A stretch of 64,000 nt of DNA, taken from assembly GCF_039555335.1 (NCBI RefSeq), contig NC_092642.1:11606243-11670242 (forward strand), given 5' to 3'. Under the pieces are notes generated by a model, which was given only the letters and a program-made list of their open reading frames with translations, made no database searches and was not told the origin of the DNA. The stretch is from Amphiura filiformis. Lineage: Eukaryota; Echinodermata; Ophiuroidea; Amphilepidida; Amphiuridae. Positions 47,101 through 57,918 of the stretch are shown one piece after another. Numbering within the stretch: the stretch's first letter is position 1; the number at the start of each line of letters is the position of its first letter. Made by a program: the position numbers and the translations under genes.

Positions 47101-49190
47101 TCATCTTATTTCCATATATGCGAAAAAATCCGGATAAAAGAGCTTTACTGACAGTGTAACCTCAAAAACACATAAAAAATGTATAGAGCCCAATACGTAA
47201 CAAAAAATTAGACCCACTCGAATTTTTTTCTTTCTTCGATAAATATTAACTGGAGGTCAGCTCATGTCCATGTATGCGAACAAATCCGGACAAAAGAGCT
47301 TTACCGACAGTGTAACCTCCAAAACACATAAAAAAATGTATAGAGCCCAATACGTAACAAAAAATTAGACCCACTCGAATTGTTTTCTTTCTTCGATAAA
47401 TATTAACCGGAGGTCAAGTCATTTCCATATATGCGAAAAAATCCGGATAAAAGAGCTTTTCCGACAGTGTAACCTCCAAAACGCATAACGTAACAAAAAA
47501 TTAGACCCACTCGAATTGTTTTCTTTCTTCGATAAAAATTAACCGGAGGTCAAGTCATGTCCATATATGCGAAAAATCCGGATAAAAGAGCTTTTCCGAC
47601 AGTGTAACCTCCAAAACACATAAAAAATGTAAAGAGCCCAATACGTAACAAAATATTAGACCCACTCGAATTGCTTTCTTTGTTCGATAAATATTAACTG
47701 GAGGTCAGGTCATGTCCATATATGCGAAAAAGTCCGGATAAAAGAGCTTTACCGACCGTGTAACGCATAAAGAATGTATAGAGCCCAATACGTAACAAAA
47801 AATTAGACCCTCTCTATTTATTTCTTTGTTCGATAAATATTAACTGGAGGTCAGGTCATGTCCATATATGCGAAAAAATCCGGATAAAAGAGCTTTACCG
47901 ACAGTGTAACCTCCAAAACACATAAAAAATGTATAGAGCCCAATACGTAACAAAAAATTAGACCCACTCGAATTGTTTTCTTTCTTCGATAAATATTAAC
48001 CGGAGGTCAAGTCATTTCCATATATGCGAAAAAAATCCGGATAAAAGAGCTTTTCCGACAGTGTAACCTCCAAAACACATAAAAAATGTAAAGAGCCCAA
48101 TACGTAACAAAAAATTAGACCCACTCGAATTTTTTTCTTTGTTCGATAAATATTAACTGGAGGTCAGGTCATGTCCATATATGCGAAAAATCCGGATAAA
48201 AGAGCTTTACCGACCGTGTAACGCATAAAGAATGTATAGAGCCCAATACGTAACAAAAAATTAGACCCACTCGAATTTTTTTTTTTTCTTTCTTCGATAA
48301 ATATTAAATGGAGGTCAGGTCATGTCCATATATGCGAAAAATCCGGATAAAAAGCTTTACCGACAGTGTAACCTCCAAAACGCATAAAAAATGTAAAGAG
48401 CCCAATACGTAACAAAAAATCAGACCCACTCGAATTTTTTTCTTTCTTCCATAAATATTAACTGGAGGTCAGCTCATGTCCATATTTGGGGAAAATCCGG
48501 ATAAAAGAACTTTACCGACAGTGTAACCTCCAAAACGCATAAAAATGCAAAGAGCCCAATACGTAACAAAAAAATTAGACCCACTCGAATTTTTTTCTTT
48601 GTTCGATAAATATTAACTGGAGGTCAGGTCATGTCCATATATGCGAACAAATCCGGATAAAGGAGCTTTACCGACAGTGTAACCCATAAAGAATGTATAG
48701 AAATACGTAACAAAAAATTAGACCCATTCGATTTTTTTTTTCTTTCTTCGATAAATATTAACTGGAGGTCAGCTCATGTCCATATATGCGAAAAAATCCG
48801 GATAAAAGAGCTTACTGACAGTGTAACCTCAAAAACACATAAAAAATGTATAGAGCCCAATACGTAACAAAAAATTAGACCCACTCGAATTTTTTTTTTC
48901 TTTCTTCGATAAATATTAACCGGAGGTCAAGTCATGTCCATATAGGCGTAAAAATCCGGATTAAAGAGCTTTTCCGACAGTGTAACCTCCAAAACGCATA
49001 AAAAATGTAAAGAGCCCAATACGTAACAAAAAATTAGACCCACTCGAATTTTTTTTTTCTTTCTTCGATAAATATTAACTGGAGGTCAGCTCATGTCCAT
49101 ATATGCGAAAAAATCCGGATAAAAGAGCTTTACCGACAGTGTAACCTCCAAAACACATAAAAAATGTATAGAGCCCAATACGTAACAAAA
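41158..49190 (-). repeat. Right arm, inner satellite array (146/156 bp)
   Basis: About 52 units, inverted relative to the left array. Unit boundaries read GAGCCCAATACGTAAC on the plus strand. The loop-proximal units (41158-41300) are the most degenerate. Between 44000 and 48300 units recur in sets of three (about 460 bp), a higher-order pattern not obvious in the left arm. Frames of 60-90 codons inside it are not genes. Confidence 0.9.
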
Positions 49191-49969
49191 AAAATCCAGC
49201 CGAAAAACACTGACAAATATTTTGTTCTAAAAATACTCAAAATGACTCTAGAAAGAGTCACAAATGACTCAAAATGAGTTACTGGGTCAATATAAAGTAA
49301 TTCTATAACAAAAACACGCACTAATAACCATAATTTGCTTTAAAAATAACCAGAGCCCAATACGTAACAAGAAAAATTCTATGTCTAAAGAAAAACACTG
49401 TCAAATTTTTTTTCTAGAAGACTCAAAATGAGTTACTGAGTCAATATAAAGTAATTCTATAACAAAAACATGCACCTAATAACCATAATAAGCTTTGTTA
49501 TAAAACAATTTAAAATGACTAAAAATTAATTAACGGGTCAATATAAAGTAAGTTTAGAGAAAAACACTGTAAAAATAATTTTCTAGAACGACTCAAAATG
49601 ACTCAAAAGGATTTACTGAGTCAATATAAAGTAATTCTATAACAAAAACATGCACCTAAAACCCATAATTTGCTTTAAAAATAACCAGAGCCCAAAAAAA
49701 AAAAAAAAAATTCTAAGTCTAGAGAAAAAACACTGTCAAAATTTTTTTTTTCTAGAAAGACTCAAAATGACTCAAAGGGATTTACTGAGTCAATATAAAG
49801 TAATTCTATAACAAAAACATGCACCTAAAACCCATAATTTGCTTTAAAAATAACCAGAGCCCAATACGTAACAAAAAATTCTAAGTCTAGAGAATTCAAT
49901 TTTTTTTTTCTAGAAAGACTCAAAATGACTCAAAAGGATTTACTGAGTCAATATAAAGTAATTCTATAA
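49191..49969 (-). repeat. Right arm, outer tandem repeats, interrupted by a LINE
   Basis: Same outer family as 30391-31488, inverted. The series is cut by the LINE at 49970-51209 and resumes at 51210-51440. One unit near 49693 has its GTTACGTATT motif replaced by an A run. Confidence 0.8.
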
Positions 49970-51209
49970 TAATAATAATAATGTGAATTTCTAATGCGCA
50001 CATCTCCACCAAATCAATGGCGCTCAAGGCGCGATACAAAGATTAACTTAAACTACAAAAAAAAAAAAAAAAATTTCATTACAACTTAATCTACACATGA
50101 ACAACAATCAATAGGTGAACAAAATATGGTGATGCACATCAGTAAAATGCTTCTTTCATTAAGTGAGTTTTAAAGAACTTTTAAACTGTGTTAAAGATGT
50201 ACTTAGTTTAATGTGGGTTGGCAGAGTATTCCAGAGACGTGGTGAAGCAATTGAAAAAGCCCTATCCCCCCATGAATGTTTTGAACGGGGTTCGCAGAGA
50301 AGCGATTTGTCACTGGAACGGAGCATACGAGGAGGGTTATATGGTTGGAGGAGACATTTGATATATTCTGGTGCAAAATCATTTAGTGATTTAAAAACAA
50401 TGAGCAACAGTTTGTAAACAATTCTGTAACCAACCGGCAGCCAATGTAACTCTCTTAAAACTGGAGTGATGTGAGATCTCTTTCTAGTTAAAGTGACTAA
50501 GCGCGCAGCAGTGTTCTGAATACGCTGTAGACGTGCAATCTGATCTTGAGGAAGGCCAAACAAGAGGGAGTTGCCCATATCAAGCCGGGAGGTTACAAAA
50601 CTGAACAATTTGTTCAGTAGCATGAGGACTTAAGTACTTTCTTATTCTACCAATGTTTCTGATATGGAATGATGCTGAACGTACAATACTTGATACATGA
50701 GTATTAAGAGACATTGACGAGTCCAAAATAACACCTAGATTACGTGCACTCAATGAAGGAGTGATGTCAGAATCTCCTATTGTAATATGTGGGACATTAA
50801 CTTTTGACAGCTGTTGTCGAGAACCAATTAAAACAAATTCAGTCTTTTCATCGTTCAATTTTAGAAAATTCTCCTGCATCCACTTACGGATCTCACAAAT
50901 GCATGATTCAATACACTCAATGGTTTGATCAGCACATTCTTGGGTTGGTTTGAAAGACATGTACAACTGCGTGTCGTCAGCATATACATGATACTGTAAT
51001 TTGTATTTGAGGATTATCTTATGAACTGGATAGGTATAAATGGTGAACCATTGGGGTCCAAGGACTGACCCTTGCGGAACTGCATAATCATGAACAACTG
51101 GAGTGGAGGAGGAGTTCCCAACGCGAACATACTCTGGCCTGTTACTCAGATATGATTGACACCATGCAAGCGCATTACCTCTCAAGCCAATAAAATCACG
51201 AAGTCTGCT
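49970..51209 (-). mobile_element. 5'-truncated L2-like LINE inserted in the right arm
   Basis: Bounded by TATAA direct repeats (49965-49969 and 51210-51214). It has a (TTA)n tail at 49970-49982 and runs leftwards. The uninterrupted target, GTAATTCTATAACAAAAAC, is still present (complemented) in left-arm units such as 30608-30626. The 3' UTR includes GCGCCTTGAGCGCC-like phrases. Confidence 0.85.
50159..51209 (-). pseudogene. LINE reverse transcriptase fragment
   Basis: Begins in the middle of the RT (FIGLRGNALAWCQSYLSNR), followed by VPQGSVLGP, YADD at about 50973-50984, and NLGVILDSSMSLNTHVS. A frameshift near 50600 then joins to FSFVTSRLDMGNSLLFGLPQDQ and LHWLPVGYRI to the end. The upstream Met of the open frame at 51227 lies in the foldback arm, not in the LINE. 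Confidence 0.85.
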
Positions 51210-51439
51210 TATAACAAAAACATGCATTTAATCATGATAATGTCCTTTTAAAATAACCAGAGGCCAATACGTAACAAATAAATTCCAAGTCTAGAGATAA
51301 AACACTGTCAAATATTTTGTTCTAGAAAGACTCAAAATGAGTTACTGGGTCAATATAAAGTACTTCTATAAAAACACATGCACATAATATCCATAATTTG
51401 CTTGAAAAACAACCGGAGCCCAATACGTAACAAAAAATG

Positions 51440-51627
51440 TATAGAGCCCAATACGTAACAAAAACCACAACAGAGGGTGGGAGTATGAATAAAGTAATTT
51501 TAATCAAATTTTAGTTTTGTTACGTATTGGGCGGGATGAATTATTTTTTACCACTTTTTGTTCTAGGTAGAAGTGGTTGAGCCCAATACGTATCAAATTG
51601 ATACGTACTGGGATTTTGTTACGTACT
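51440..51627 (-). repeat. Foldback right terminal domain
   Basis: Inverted copy of 30195-30390, nearly unchanged. Outside 51627 a further partial motif (TTTGTTACGTAC, to 51640) precedes LINE sequence, so the exact element end is ambiguous by about a dozen bases. Confidence 0.7.
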
Positions 51628-51631
51628 TTTG

Positions 51632-52141
51632 TTACGTACAGAAATCATCAGATTGATTTCCAGCGAACCAAGTCTCTGTGAGGCAAAATATTTGTATCCG
51701 ATGTTCAACAATCAAGTCAGTTATTATCCCGTTCTTGGACTTATCTTTGGCACCTTGGCAGTTCAAAGAATAGAGGGAAACATCAGACCCAACACGTCTA
51801 TTTGTGTTAACCTGTTGTAGTTTTAGTCTAAGTTTTCGAACTCCTTTCTTTCTTCTCCTCGTTGGTTTGTATCGTGAAATTCCCAAGGAGCAAATAGTGT
51901 CAAAAACATCCTTGGATACATTATATTTTCCAATATCATTGATTGCAAGGAGATGATCTCTAGAGTTAATCGGTACTTGAGTTGGTGATTCCATCAATAA
52001 GTGATCAATCAATATGTGATTAGATGGAAATAATATTGTTGACCACAAGAATATGGCAGTCCAAATCTCAATGTAAATCAACACATGCATGGCTAGCAAT
52101 GGTGGTAAAGCTGAGCATACAGAACAGAAAATCCAAAACAA
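51632..52141 (-). pseudogene. LINE ORF2 N-terminus and start of endonuclease
   Basis: Basic stretch RYKPTRRRKKGVRKLRLK, then SLYSLNCQGAKDKSKNGIITDLIVEHRIQIFCLTETWF, the first strand and TETW motif of an APE-type LINE endonuclease. Coding stops abruptly where the foldback sequence begins, so about 200 residues of endonuclease are missing. Orientation and type agree with the LINE at 28165-30184 beyond the other end of the foldback element. Confidence 0.75.
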
Positions 52142-52149
52142 GAATCATG

Positions 52150-52735
52150 AACTTTCGAAGCATAGTCCATCCAAAGACTCAATAAGATGAATCATAAAAC
52201 ACCCTGATGTTAGCCAAGTAGAATGGTAGCAGTTTTATTTGGTAAAAGTGCTTGGTGCCAGCAAAATTGATGTTGGTTTTGCAGAGCACCAAGGGGTGCA
52301 GCCTCACAGCGCTACTCCCTTGTAATTGAAGATACTCTAATCAATACTAAGTGTGATATTTTGGCCTAAATACATTTGTTTAGAAAGATACGGCTTTCAA
52401 AAGGAGTGGATACGAGCAAATGGTCTATATACTTTAGTGTGTGATTATTACGTAGTCAATTTACCACACGGCGAATGGGATATGTCCTCTAACTTTTCTG
52501 ATGGAAAGCCAGATTGCGGATGGGATGCGTCTAAATGCACACACCAACCATAATTTGCTTTAAAACTACAACAAATATATAGATTGTATATTAATCTTTT
52601 AATATTATTCATCTCTTTATAAACAGAACTGTATTGAACGTATTGAACGTAACAATGTATCCAGATTTGGAGAACCCATGATGCAGTCATGTCTACAGTA
52701 GAATTCATCTCGACCTTTGCAGGACTTAAACCCCA
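52150..52735. other. No gene seen
   Basis: Possibly more 5' sequence of the LINE fragment on its left side. The rest is featureless. Confidence 0.35.
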
Positions 52736-52865
52736 TTAAGGGCAGACGAGGTATTGTTGGTCGAAGCAACCTAAAAATCGATTTTTATTATCTAGATCAA
52801 TATATTATTGAAAATTAACACCTTGATGTTTTGCAAAAGTGTGTTCTACAAATCGTAGATTTTGC
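52736..52865. repeat. TTAA-initiated dispersed repeat, copy 2
   Basis: TTAAGGGCAGACGAGGTATT and the following 120 bases match 20194-20340 in the same orientation. Confidence 0.5.
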
Positions 52866-54205
52866 AAACTTGCTTAATTTATTGTTGTTAATGAGTTATG
52901 TACGTTTTACAAAAGTGTTGTTGTTTCAGCCCTCTTTACAACGTAACTCAAGAACCGCAGCACCTATAAAAGTATATCTGTGATATTTTAATTCTTCTAC
53001 ACGCTCGCTATGAATTGAGCAATGCAGTTTTTGCCAAAGCTCACTACCATTCGTAAGATGCAGTGAACTACCAAATCACAACAGTTTAAAATAATTAATA
53101 ACCTTAAAAGCTATTAAACCAAGATAACACTCATTGAAGCAGCTCAACTGATTAAGGCTACATGCTCTTTTTGGTTGAAATTTTTGGCGGGATTATTCCC
53201 GCCAAAACATTAAAGTAATCTTTTCCCACAACTAAATATCATAGTCAGGAAATTAATGATGCATCTGGTAGCTTAGATCATAACTTTCATTGCACTTAGT
53301 TGCAATTATCCCAGAAAATTCTTGATTTGTTTTTACAGAGTCTTGAATTGTCGATGTTTTTGATAAAAAAACATCACTCGGTGTATTTTGACACTCGAGG
53401 CATTAACTCTTCTCAAATTAGCCCCAAATCATAATTTATTATATGCACGTGTAGCAAACACCAATGGGAATAAAAAACGTTGTTTGCGGAGCCTAAATTT
53501 GGTTTGATTTTATTTCACAATAATTCTAAGGTGAGAATTTTGACCTGACATTTACTTTTTGGATTTCAAATTTAAATTTATTGATATACATATTTTGAAT
53601 AAATAAAGAGTACGCTTACCTTTCTGCAACACTTCCCGGTATCATTAAGCATCTGCTGATAACCAACAGTTTAGCTGAAAACAGTCCCGTCCTATCATTT
53701 TTGAACAAAATATGGTTCAAAAGTCCGTACGCTGCGTGTATAAACTAGCACAGCGAGATAACGAACAGAGCTATTTACGGTGGGGTATCTATTGTAAGCT
53801 ATTAGGGTAGGCCTATAGTATATCTTCCCGCAAGTGACAAGATGTGTCAAGCAGGGCGGTATATTCAAACGCTATTGTCTGGATCATTGAGTATCGATTG
53901 AGCACGTATACATGCAGCACGGATGTGTGGTCCTCCCCAGGTTTTGACATAAATTACAAATGATGTCCTGAATGACCCAGCGTTTTCATTTTATTATTAC
54001 TAAATTAATCGTCGTTTATCACGAGTGCTAAGAGTTGTACCAGTTCAATTCATCAAAATTAATTTGTATTAAATGAAAAACAAACAGACAAGTAGAGTCA
54101 TATGTCTTTCTATGACCGTATTCCTACCAAAATCAAAATCAAAATGATTTTCAATACACTAGAAACGTGTTGATATGTATATCTTTGAAAATCGCCGAAT
54201 GTTAA
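52866..54205. other. No gene; one GGCGGGA palindrome
   Basis: Non-coding. At 53182-53207 TTTTGGCGGGA and its complement flank TTAT, a 26-bp palindrome resembling paired E2F sites. Nothing else is recognisable. Confidence 0.4.
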
Positions 54206-54210
54206 CCACA

Positions 54211-54278
54211 GTCACCGTGGCATAGCATAGGCATCTTTAGCATTCAGTGAAATTGGCAGTGGTTCGAACCCCGGTGAA
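54211..54278 (+). pseudogene. Decayed tRNA-like sequence
   Basis: The acceptor strands GTCACCG/CGGTGAA pair at 6 of 7, with A-box-like TGGCATAGCATAGGC and B box GGTTCGAACCCC. At 68 nt it is a few bases short in the T stem. Likely a pseudo-tRNA or SINE head. Confidence 0.45.
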
Positions 54279-54645
54279 AATTTTAGTATTTTTATTCTTT
54301 TTACTAATGCGCTGTGCCGTTTTACAAACACGCCCCTGAATGAAACTCATGGGCATGTACCCTTAAATCAGATCTTCTCTGGTTGTGTACAAGTGTCTGT
54401 TTTCAATGTGCGACATCGCAATAAAGCTGGTATTACAGCTTCAGTTGGGTAACCGATTATAAAGGAAACGAAAGGAAACAATGGTATGTGTACCATTGTT
54501 CACGAAATGACACAAAGACCTGCTTTTTGTTAACCAGCATTCTTCAAAATGAGCAACATAATGATTGTTGACTTAACACAGTTTGGAAATAATTTCTTCA
54601 TATTTTTGGTGTTATCTGTCGTTTACATATCCTTCCTAAAACACA

Positions 54646-54940
54646 AAAGTGCGACCCTCTCCAAACATCTAAATTAGCTAAAAATTTAGGACATGTTACA
54701 AAACTTTATTTTCTAGAACCTATTTAGAATAATTTAAATGTAGCTTTTACCGTTTTTTTGTGGCATCCTTCAGAAGTGAGCGGTCCGATACCAATATTTT
54801 CGGTCAAATCTCCATTCAATTAACACGGGGAGTTGGCTTGCTATGCCTTGCCCTCACTCATATTTTACAAAAGTGCGACCATTTCTGAACATCTAACCTA
54901 GCTGTAATTTTAGGTCATGTTAGAGAAATATATTTGCTAG
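54646..54940. repeat. Diverged 75-bp direct repeat
   Basis: AAAAGTGCGACC...GAACATCTAAnnTAGCT...TTTAGG recurs at 54646-54720 and 54867-54940, about 220 bases apart. The stretch 54280-54645 is featureless. Confidence 0.55.
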
Positions 54941-55245
54941 AAGTTTTGGAGAATAAATAAAATATTGGCTGGTTATTTTTCACACAGTGATGTTAACTAG
55001 GCAAGTGTCCATTCTCCCAACATACATCATTTGTTGAGGTCACACGTCAATGGTGAGAGCACTGTGTATTGTGTATAGGAAAACGGACCCAGTAACTGCA
55101 GTATGCAGAAATAAAATCTCTATGGACTATTCAGTCAGTTGAACCCCTCCTTTTGTTTCTTATTTTTCGAACTGACCCATTTCCACCCAAGCCCCTTATA
55201 CACATGATGCATGAAACTATATGATACCAAGATGCTTGATGCTAT

Positions 55246-56247
55246 ATGATACCAAGATGGCTTGATAAATTTCTAACCCAAAGAAAGCAAAGAGTAGTAG
55301 TGAAAGGTGAGAACTCAAACTGGGTGAATGTGCTCTCTGGAGTTCCGCAAGGGACGGTTTTAGGACCGCTTTTATTTCTGATTTATTTGAACGATCTACC
55401 AAATAATCTAACGTCCTCTATCCGTCTCTTTGCGGACGACTGTGTTGTATACAGAAACATTACTTGTAAGGCTGATGCTCAAAAGCTGCAAAATGATATG
55501 CTAATGCTGGACAGGTGGCAACATACCTGGCAGATGGCATTCAATGCCGACAAGTGTTTCTTGCTACGCATTACACATTCTCGTAACCCAATACTTACTG
55601 ATTACACAATTGGTAACAACAAATTACAACAAGCTCAGAGTCACAACTATCTGGGTGTAGAATTAACGCATGATTTAAAATGGAACACACACATAAATAA
55701 CATAACCGCCAAAGCCAATAGGCAGCTTGGCTTCATAAAAAGAAACCTACTATCATGTCCGCAAGAGCTTAAAGCCCTTGCTTACACAACGTTAGTCAGA
55801 CCACTCTTGGAGTACTCCTCCTCAGTATGGGACACAAACAATGGGGAGCTTATCAAGAAAGTTGAATCAACCCAAAGAAGAGCGGCAAGATTTGTGAAAC
55901 GAGATTACAGCCGATACAGTAGTCCCACCGACATGTTGACATCCCTTGGATGGGATAAGCTGCAACTCAGAAGAAAAGTTAACAGAGTATCACTAATGCA
56001 CAAGATCGCATATCGTCAGGCAGCCATTCCAGAGCAAACGTACCTGCAGCCGGTTAAACGCCTTACCCGCAACACAAACAACAAAGCATACCAAAGACCG
56101 TCAGGGAGGAAGGATTGCTGGGTCTATTCTTTCTTCCCAAACACAATAAGAGACTGGAATTTAATACCACAGAACATTGTCAACATTGAAGAAAATAAGC
56201 AATTCAAACAAGAGATCCTGAAACATTATCAACATCAAAGTCACTAA
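55246..56247 (+). CDS. LINE reverse transcriptase, C-terminal part, open frame
   Basis: 333 codons without a break: WLDKFLTQRKQRVVV, SGVPQGTVLGPLLF at about 31-44, catalytic FADD at 62-65, W-x-M-x-F-N-x-x-K-C, NYLGVELTHDLKW, then RPLLEYSSSVWD and LGWDKLQLRRKVNRVSLMHK. It resembles Jockey/CR1-group elements. The first RT motifs and the endonuclease are missing, so it is not functional, but the intact frame suggests a young copy. The listed Met is merely the first in the frame. Confidence 0.8.
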   Translation: MIPRWLDKFLTQRKQRVVVKGENSNWVNVLSGVPQGTVLGPLLFLIYLNDLPNNLTSSIRLFADDCVVYRNITCKADAQKLQNDMLMLDRWQHTWQMAFNADKCFLLRITHSRNPILTDYTIGNNKLQQAQSHNYLGVELTHDLKWNTHINNITAKANRQLGFIKRNLLSCPQELKALAYTTLVRPLLEYSSSVWDTNNGELIKKVESTQRRAARFVKRDYSRYSSPTDMLTSLGWDKLQLRRKVNRVSLMHKIAYRQAAIPEQTYLQPVKRLTRNTNNKAYQRPSGRKDCWVYSFFPNTIRDWNLIPQNIVNIEENKQFKQEILKHYQHQSH

Positions 56248-56347
56248 GTTATTCATCTACGCATCGCATCGCGCACTAATCCCTCCTCGCCTGGTTACGA
56301 TTGTAGCGTTGAGGAGTAATTAAGCAGAAGCAGAAGCAGAAGCAGAT
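55246..56347 (+). mobile_element. 5'-truncated LINE with AGAAGC tail
   Basis: Begins within the RT domain, carries the coding end, a short 3' UTR (CGCCTGGTTACGATTGTAGC) and an (AGAAGC)n tail at 56325-56347. Truncation and tail are typical of target-primed insertion. A related 3' remnant lies at 12350-12497. Confidence 0.8.
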
Positions 56348-56349
56348 GC

Positions 56350-56910
56350 AAAGTCGTTTCTGGTTCTTGGGGTGTAAAGGGTTTGAAGAAAGAACAACAT
56401 CTTTTGGTTGAAAATTGACATGCATTAACATTTTTCTCTGATCTGGAAGGCTCTATTAAAAGGGTACTTTTCTGAAACTGAACAACTTTTTAAGGGTACC
56501 TTTTCAAATTTCTGGTAAATTATGAGTCCAAAAAGGGTACATTTGCTGCATTTTTACTAGCCATAAACTCATTAGGTGGTAAATTATATGTTAAACTATC
56601 TTATTAAGGGGCTAAATTTGCTGGTAGGGTAAAACTCGTTTAGGGGGCGTTTCAAAAAATTTTGGTCACACATGTGTACACTATCATACTTGAGTGGCCC
56701 CCTGGGTACTTTAATAATATCCTCTGCATGAACTCCTAAAACTTACATAGCGTGAAAACTCATGGAAAGTACAATGTAAAGTTAACCTGGGTTACCTTGA
56801 ACTTATATTAAAAACAATTATGAACCTGTCGCGGCGGCAAACGTAGCATGAAGTTCGTATAGATATGGTGTCACCTGATCAATCAGACCATATAGATCTC
56901 CAAGATATAT
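56350..56910. other. No recognisable feature
   Basis: Non-coding DNA between the LINE tail and the SDR duplication. Confidence 0.4.
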
Positions 56911-56913
56911 GAC

Positions 56914-57437
56914 TAGACGATACATTTATTTTGTTCAAAACATTTATATCAAAATTGGGTGTGATATAACTGGGATATATGCGTTCAAGATAATAACACA
57001 CAGTCTACTCCATTATCTCATTATTTGTCTCAGGTACCGTAAAGGAACTGTGATATACTTCGGCATATATGCTCCGGCACCAGACAACCAAACATGGCTT
57101 CACCGGTGGCTTCTTCACTGGTTATTCTGATCACAGGTTGTGCCCAAGGCATCGGCAAGGATGCAGCTTTGTTTCTTGCACGAGATCCACAACGTCGCTT
57201 CAAGGTGTATGCTACCATGCGTAATATGGCAACAAGACAAGAGGAGTTGAAAACAGAGGCAGGGGATATTCTTAACGATACCCTGTTTATTCGGGAATTG
57301 GATGTTACCAAGCAAGAAACTATTGATAACACTTTGAAAGAAATGATCGAGATTGAAGGAAAAATTGATGTTTTGGGTAAGATTTCAATCATAGGCTATT
57401 AAAAGGGCATCGTGAGATTTCACTAAAATTGCGCCCT
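56914..57437 (+). repeat. Second copy of SDR promoter/exon 1 segment
   Basis: Duplicate of 21893-22370 in the same orientation, about 35 kb away. The homology ends shortly after the exon, about 130 bases before a LINE tail. Confidence 0.8.
57094..57376 (+). CDS. SDR (RDH8-like) exon 1, second copy
   Basis: The same 94 codons plus one base as 22039-22321, with four or so amino-acid changes (for example Q9L, E23D, N58D, D61N), the TGCAQGIG cofactor loop and the GTAAG donor intact. A paralogue could be functional if exons 2-4 lie beyond 64000. None are visible in the 6.6 kb downstream, much of which is a LINE in the would-be intron. It could equally be an orphan exon. Confidence 0.75.
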
Positions 57438-57918
57438 CAATTTTGGTTGAGGTTCATTTTTTAACATAATATGCAATATGTATCCAAATATTAATCAGTA
57501 TCTGAAATAGTTAATCATTTATATCAGCGTCGTTCATGATTTTGTAGTTCTGGATCCGGTGAAGTTTATTTATTTATTTATTATTTTATTTATTAAGTCA
57601 TATTTTACCAGGGTAGCCCAGTCAGTGCATAGCACATGATATACATAGGGGCCCTGGAGAACATATATACACAATATAAAATTAGATTGTTTAAATTACA
57701 CAATTATAATTATACAAAGCTCAATTTAAATACATAAAAACTACATAACAATTTAAAACACAACAATAATATTATTATATACAATTATTGTTATATGAGT
57801 ATTGATAAAAACTAAAATGACAAAAGAATAATAAAATATTATCATAGCACACACGAAGGAGATACATAAAACATAAAATACATTAATAATAAAAGACATA
57901 TAATCTGAATTGCCATTA

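Larger units (their letters stand above)
30195..51627. mobile_element. 21.4-kb foldback element with tandem-repeat inverted arms
   Basis: Sequence rightwards from 30195 is matched in inverted order leftwards from 51627. Each arm has the same plan from outside in: a unique terminal domain of about 200 bp, several outer repeats of roughly 165 bp (156-182), then a long array of 146/156-bp units. All units share a GTTACGTATTGGGCTC phrase. The arms differ in array length (about 3.9 kb left, 8.0 kb right) and enclose a 5.7-kb loop (35419-41157) with no transposase. The plan resembles foldback transposons such as Drosophila FB/Galileo and the sea-urchin TU elements. No clean target duplication is visible. 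Assembly error cannot be excluded from sequence alone, but the unequal arms and distinct flanks argue against a simple artefact. Confidence 0.75.

Noticed and set aside
31489..49190. CRISPR-like repeat array
   Set aside because: Units are contiguous with no unique spacers, and the DNA is eukaryotic.
52545..52575. Extra piece of the foldback outer repeat (CCATAATTTGCTTTAAAA)
   Set aside because: Only about 18 bases match; too short to separate from chance in AT-rich DNA.
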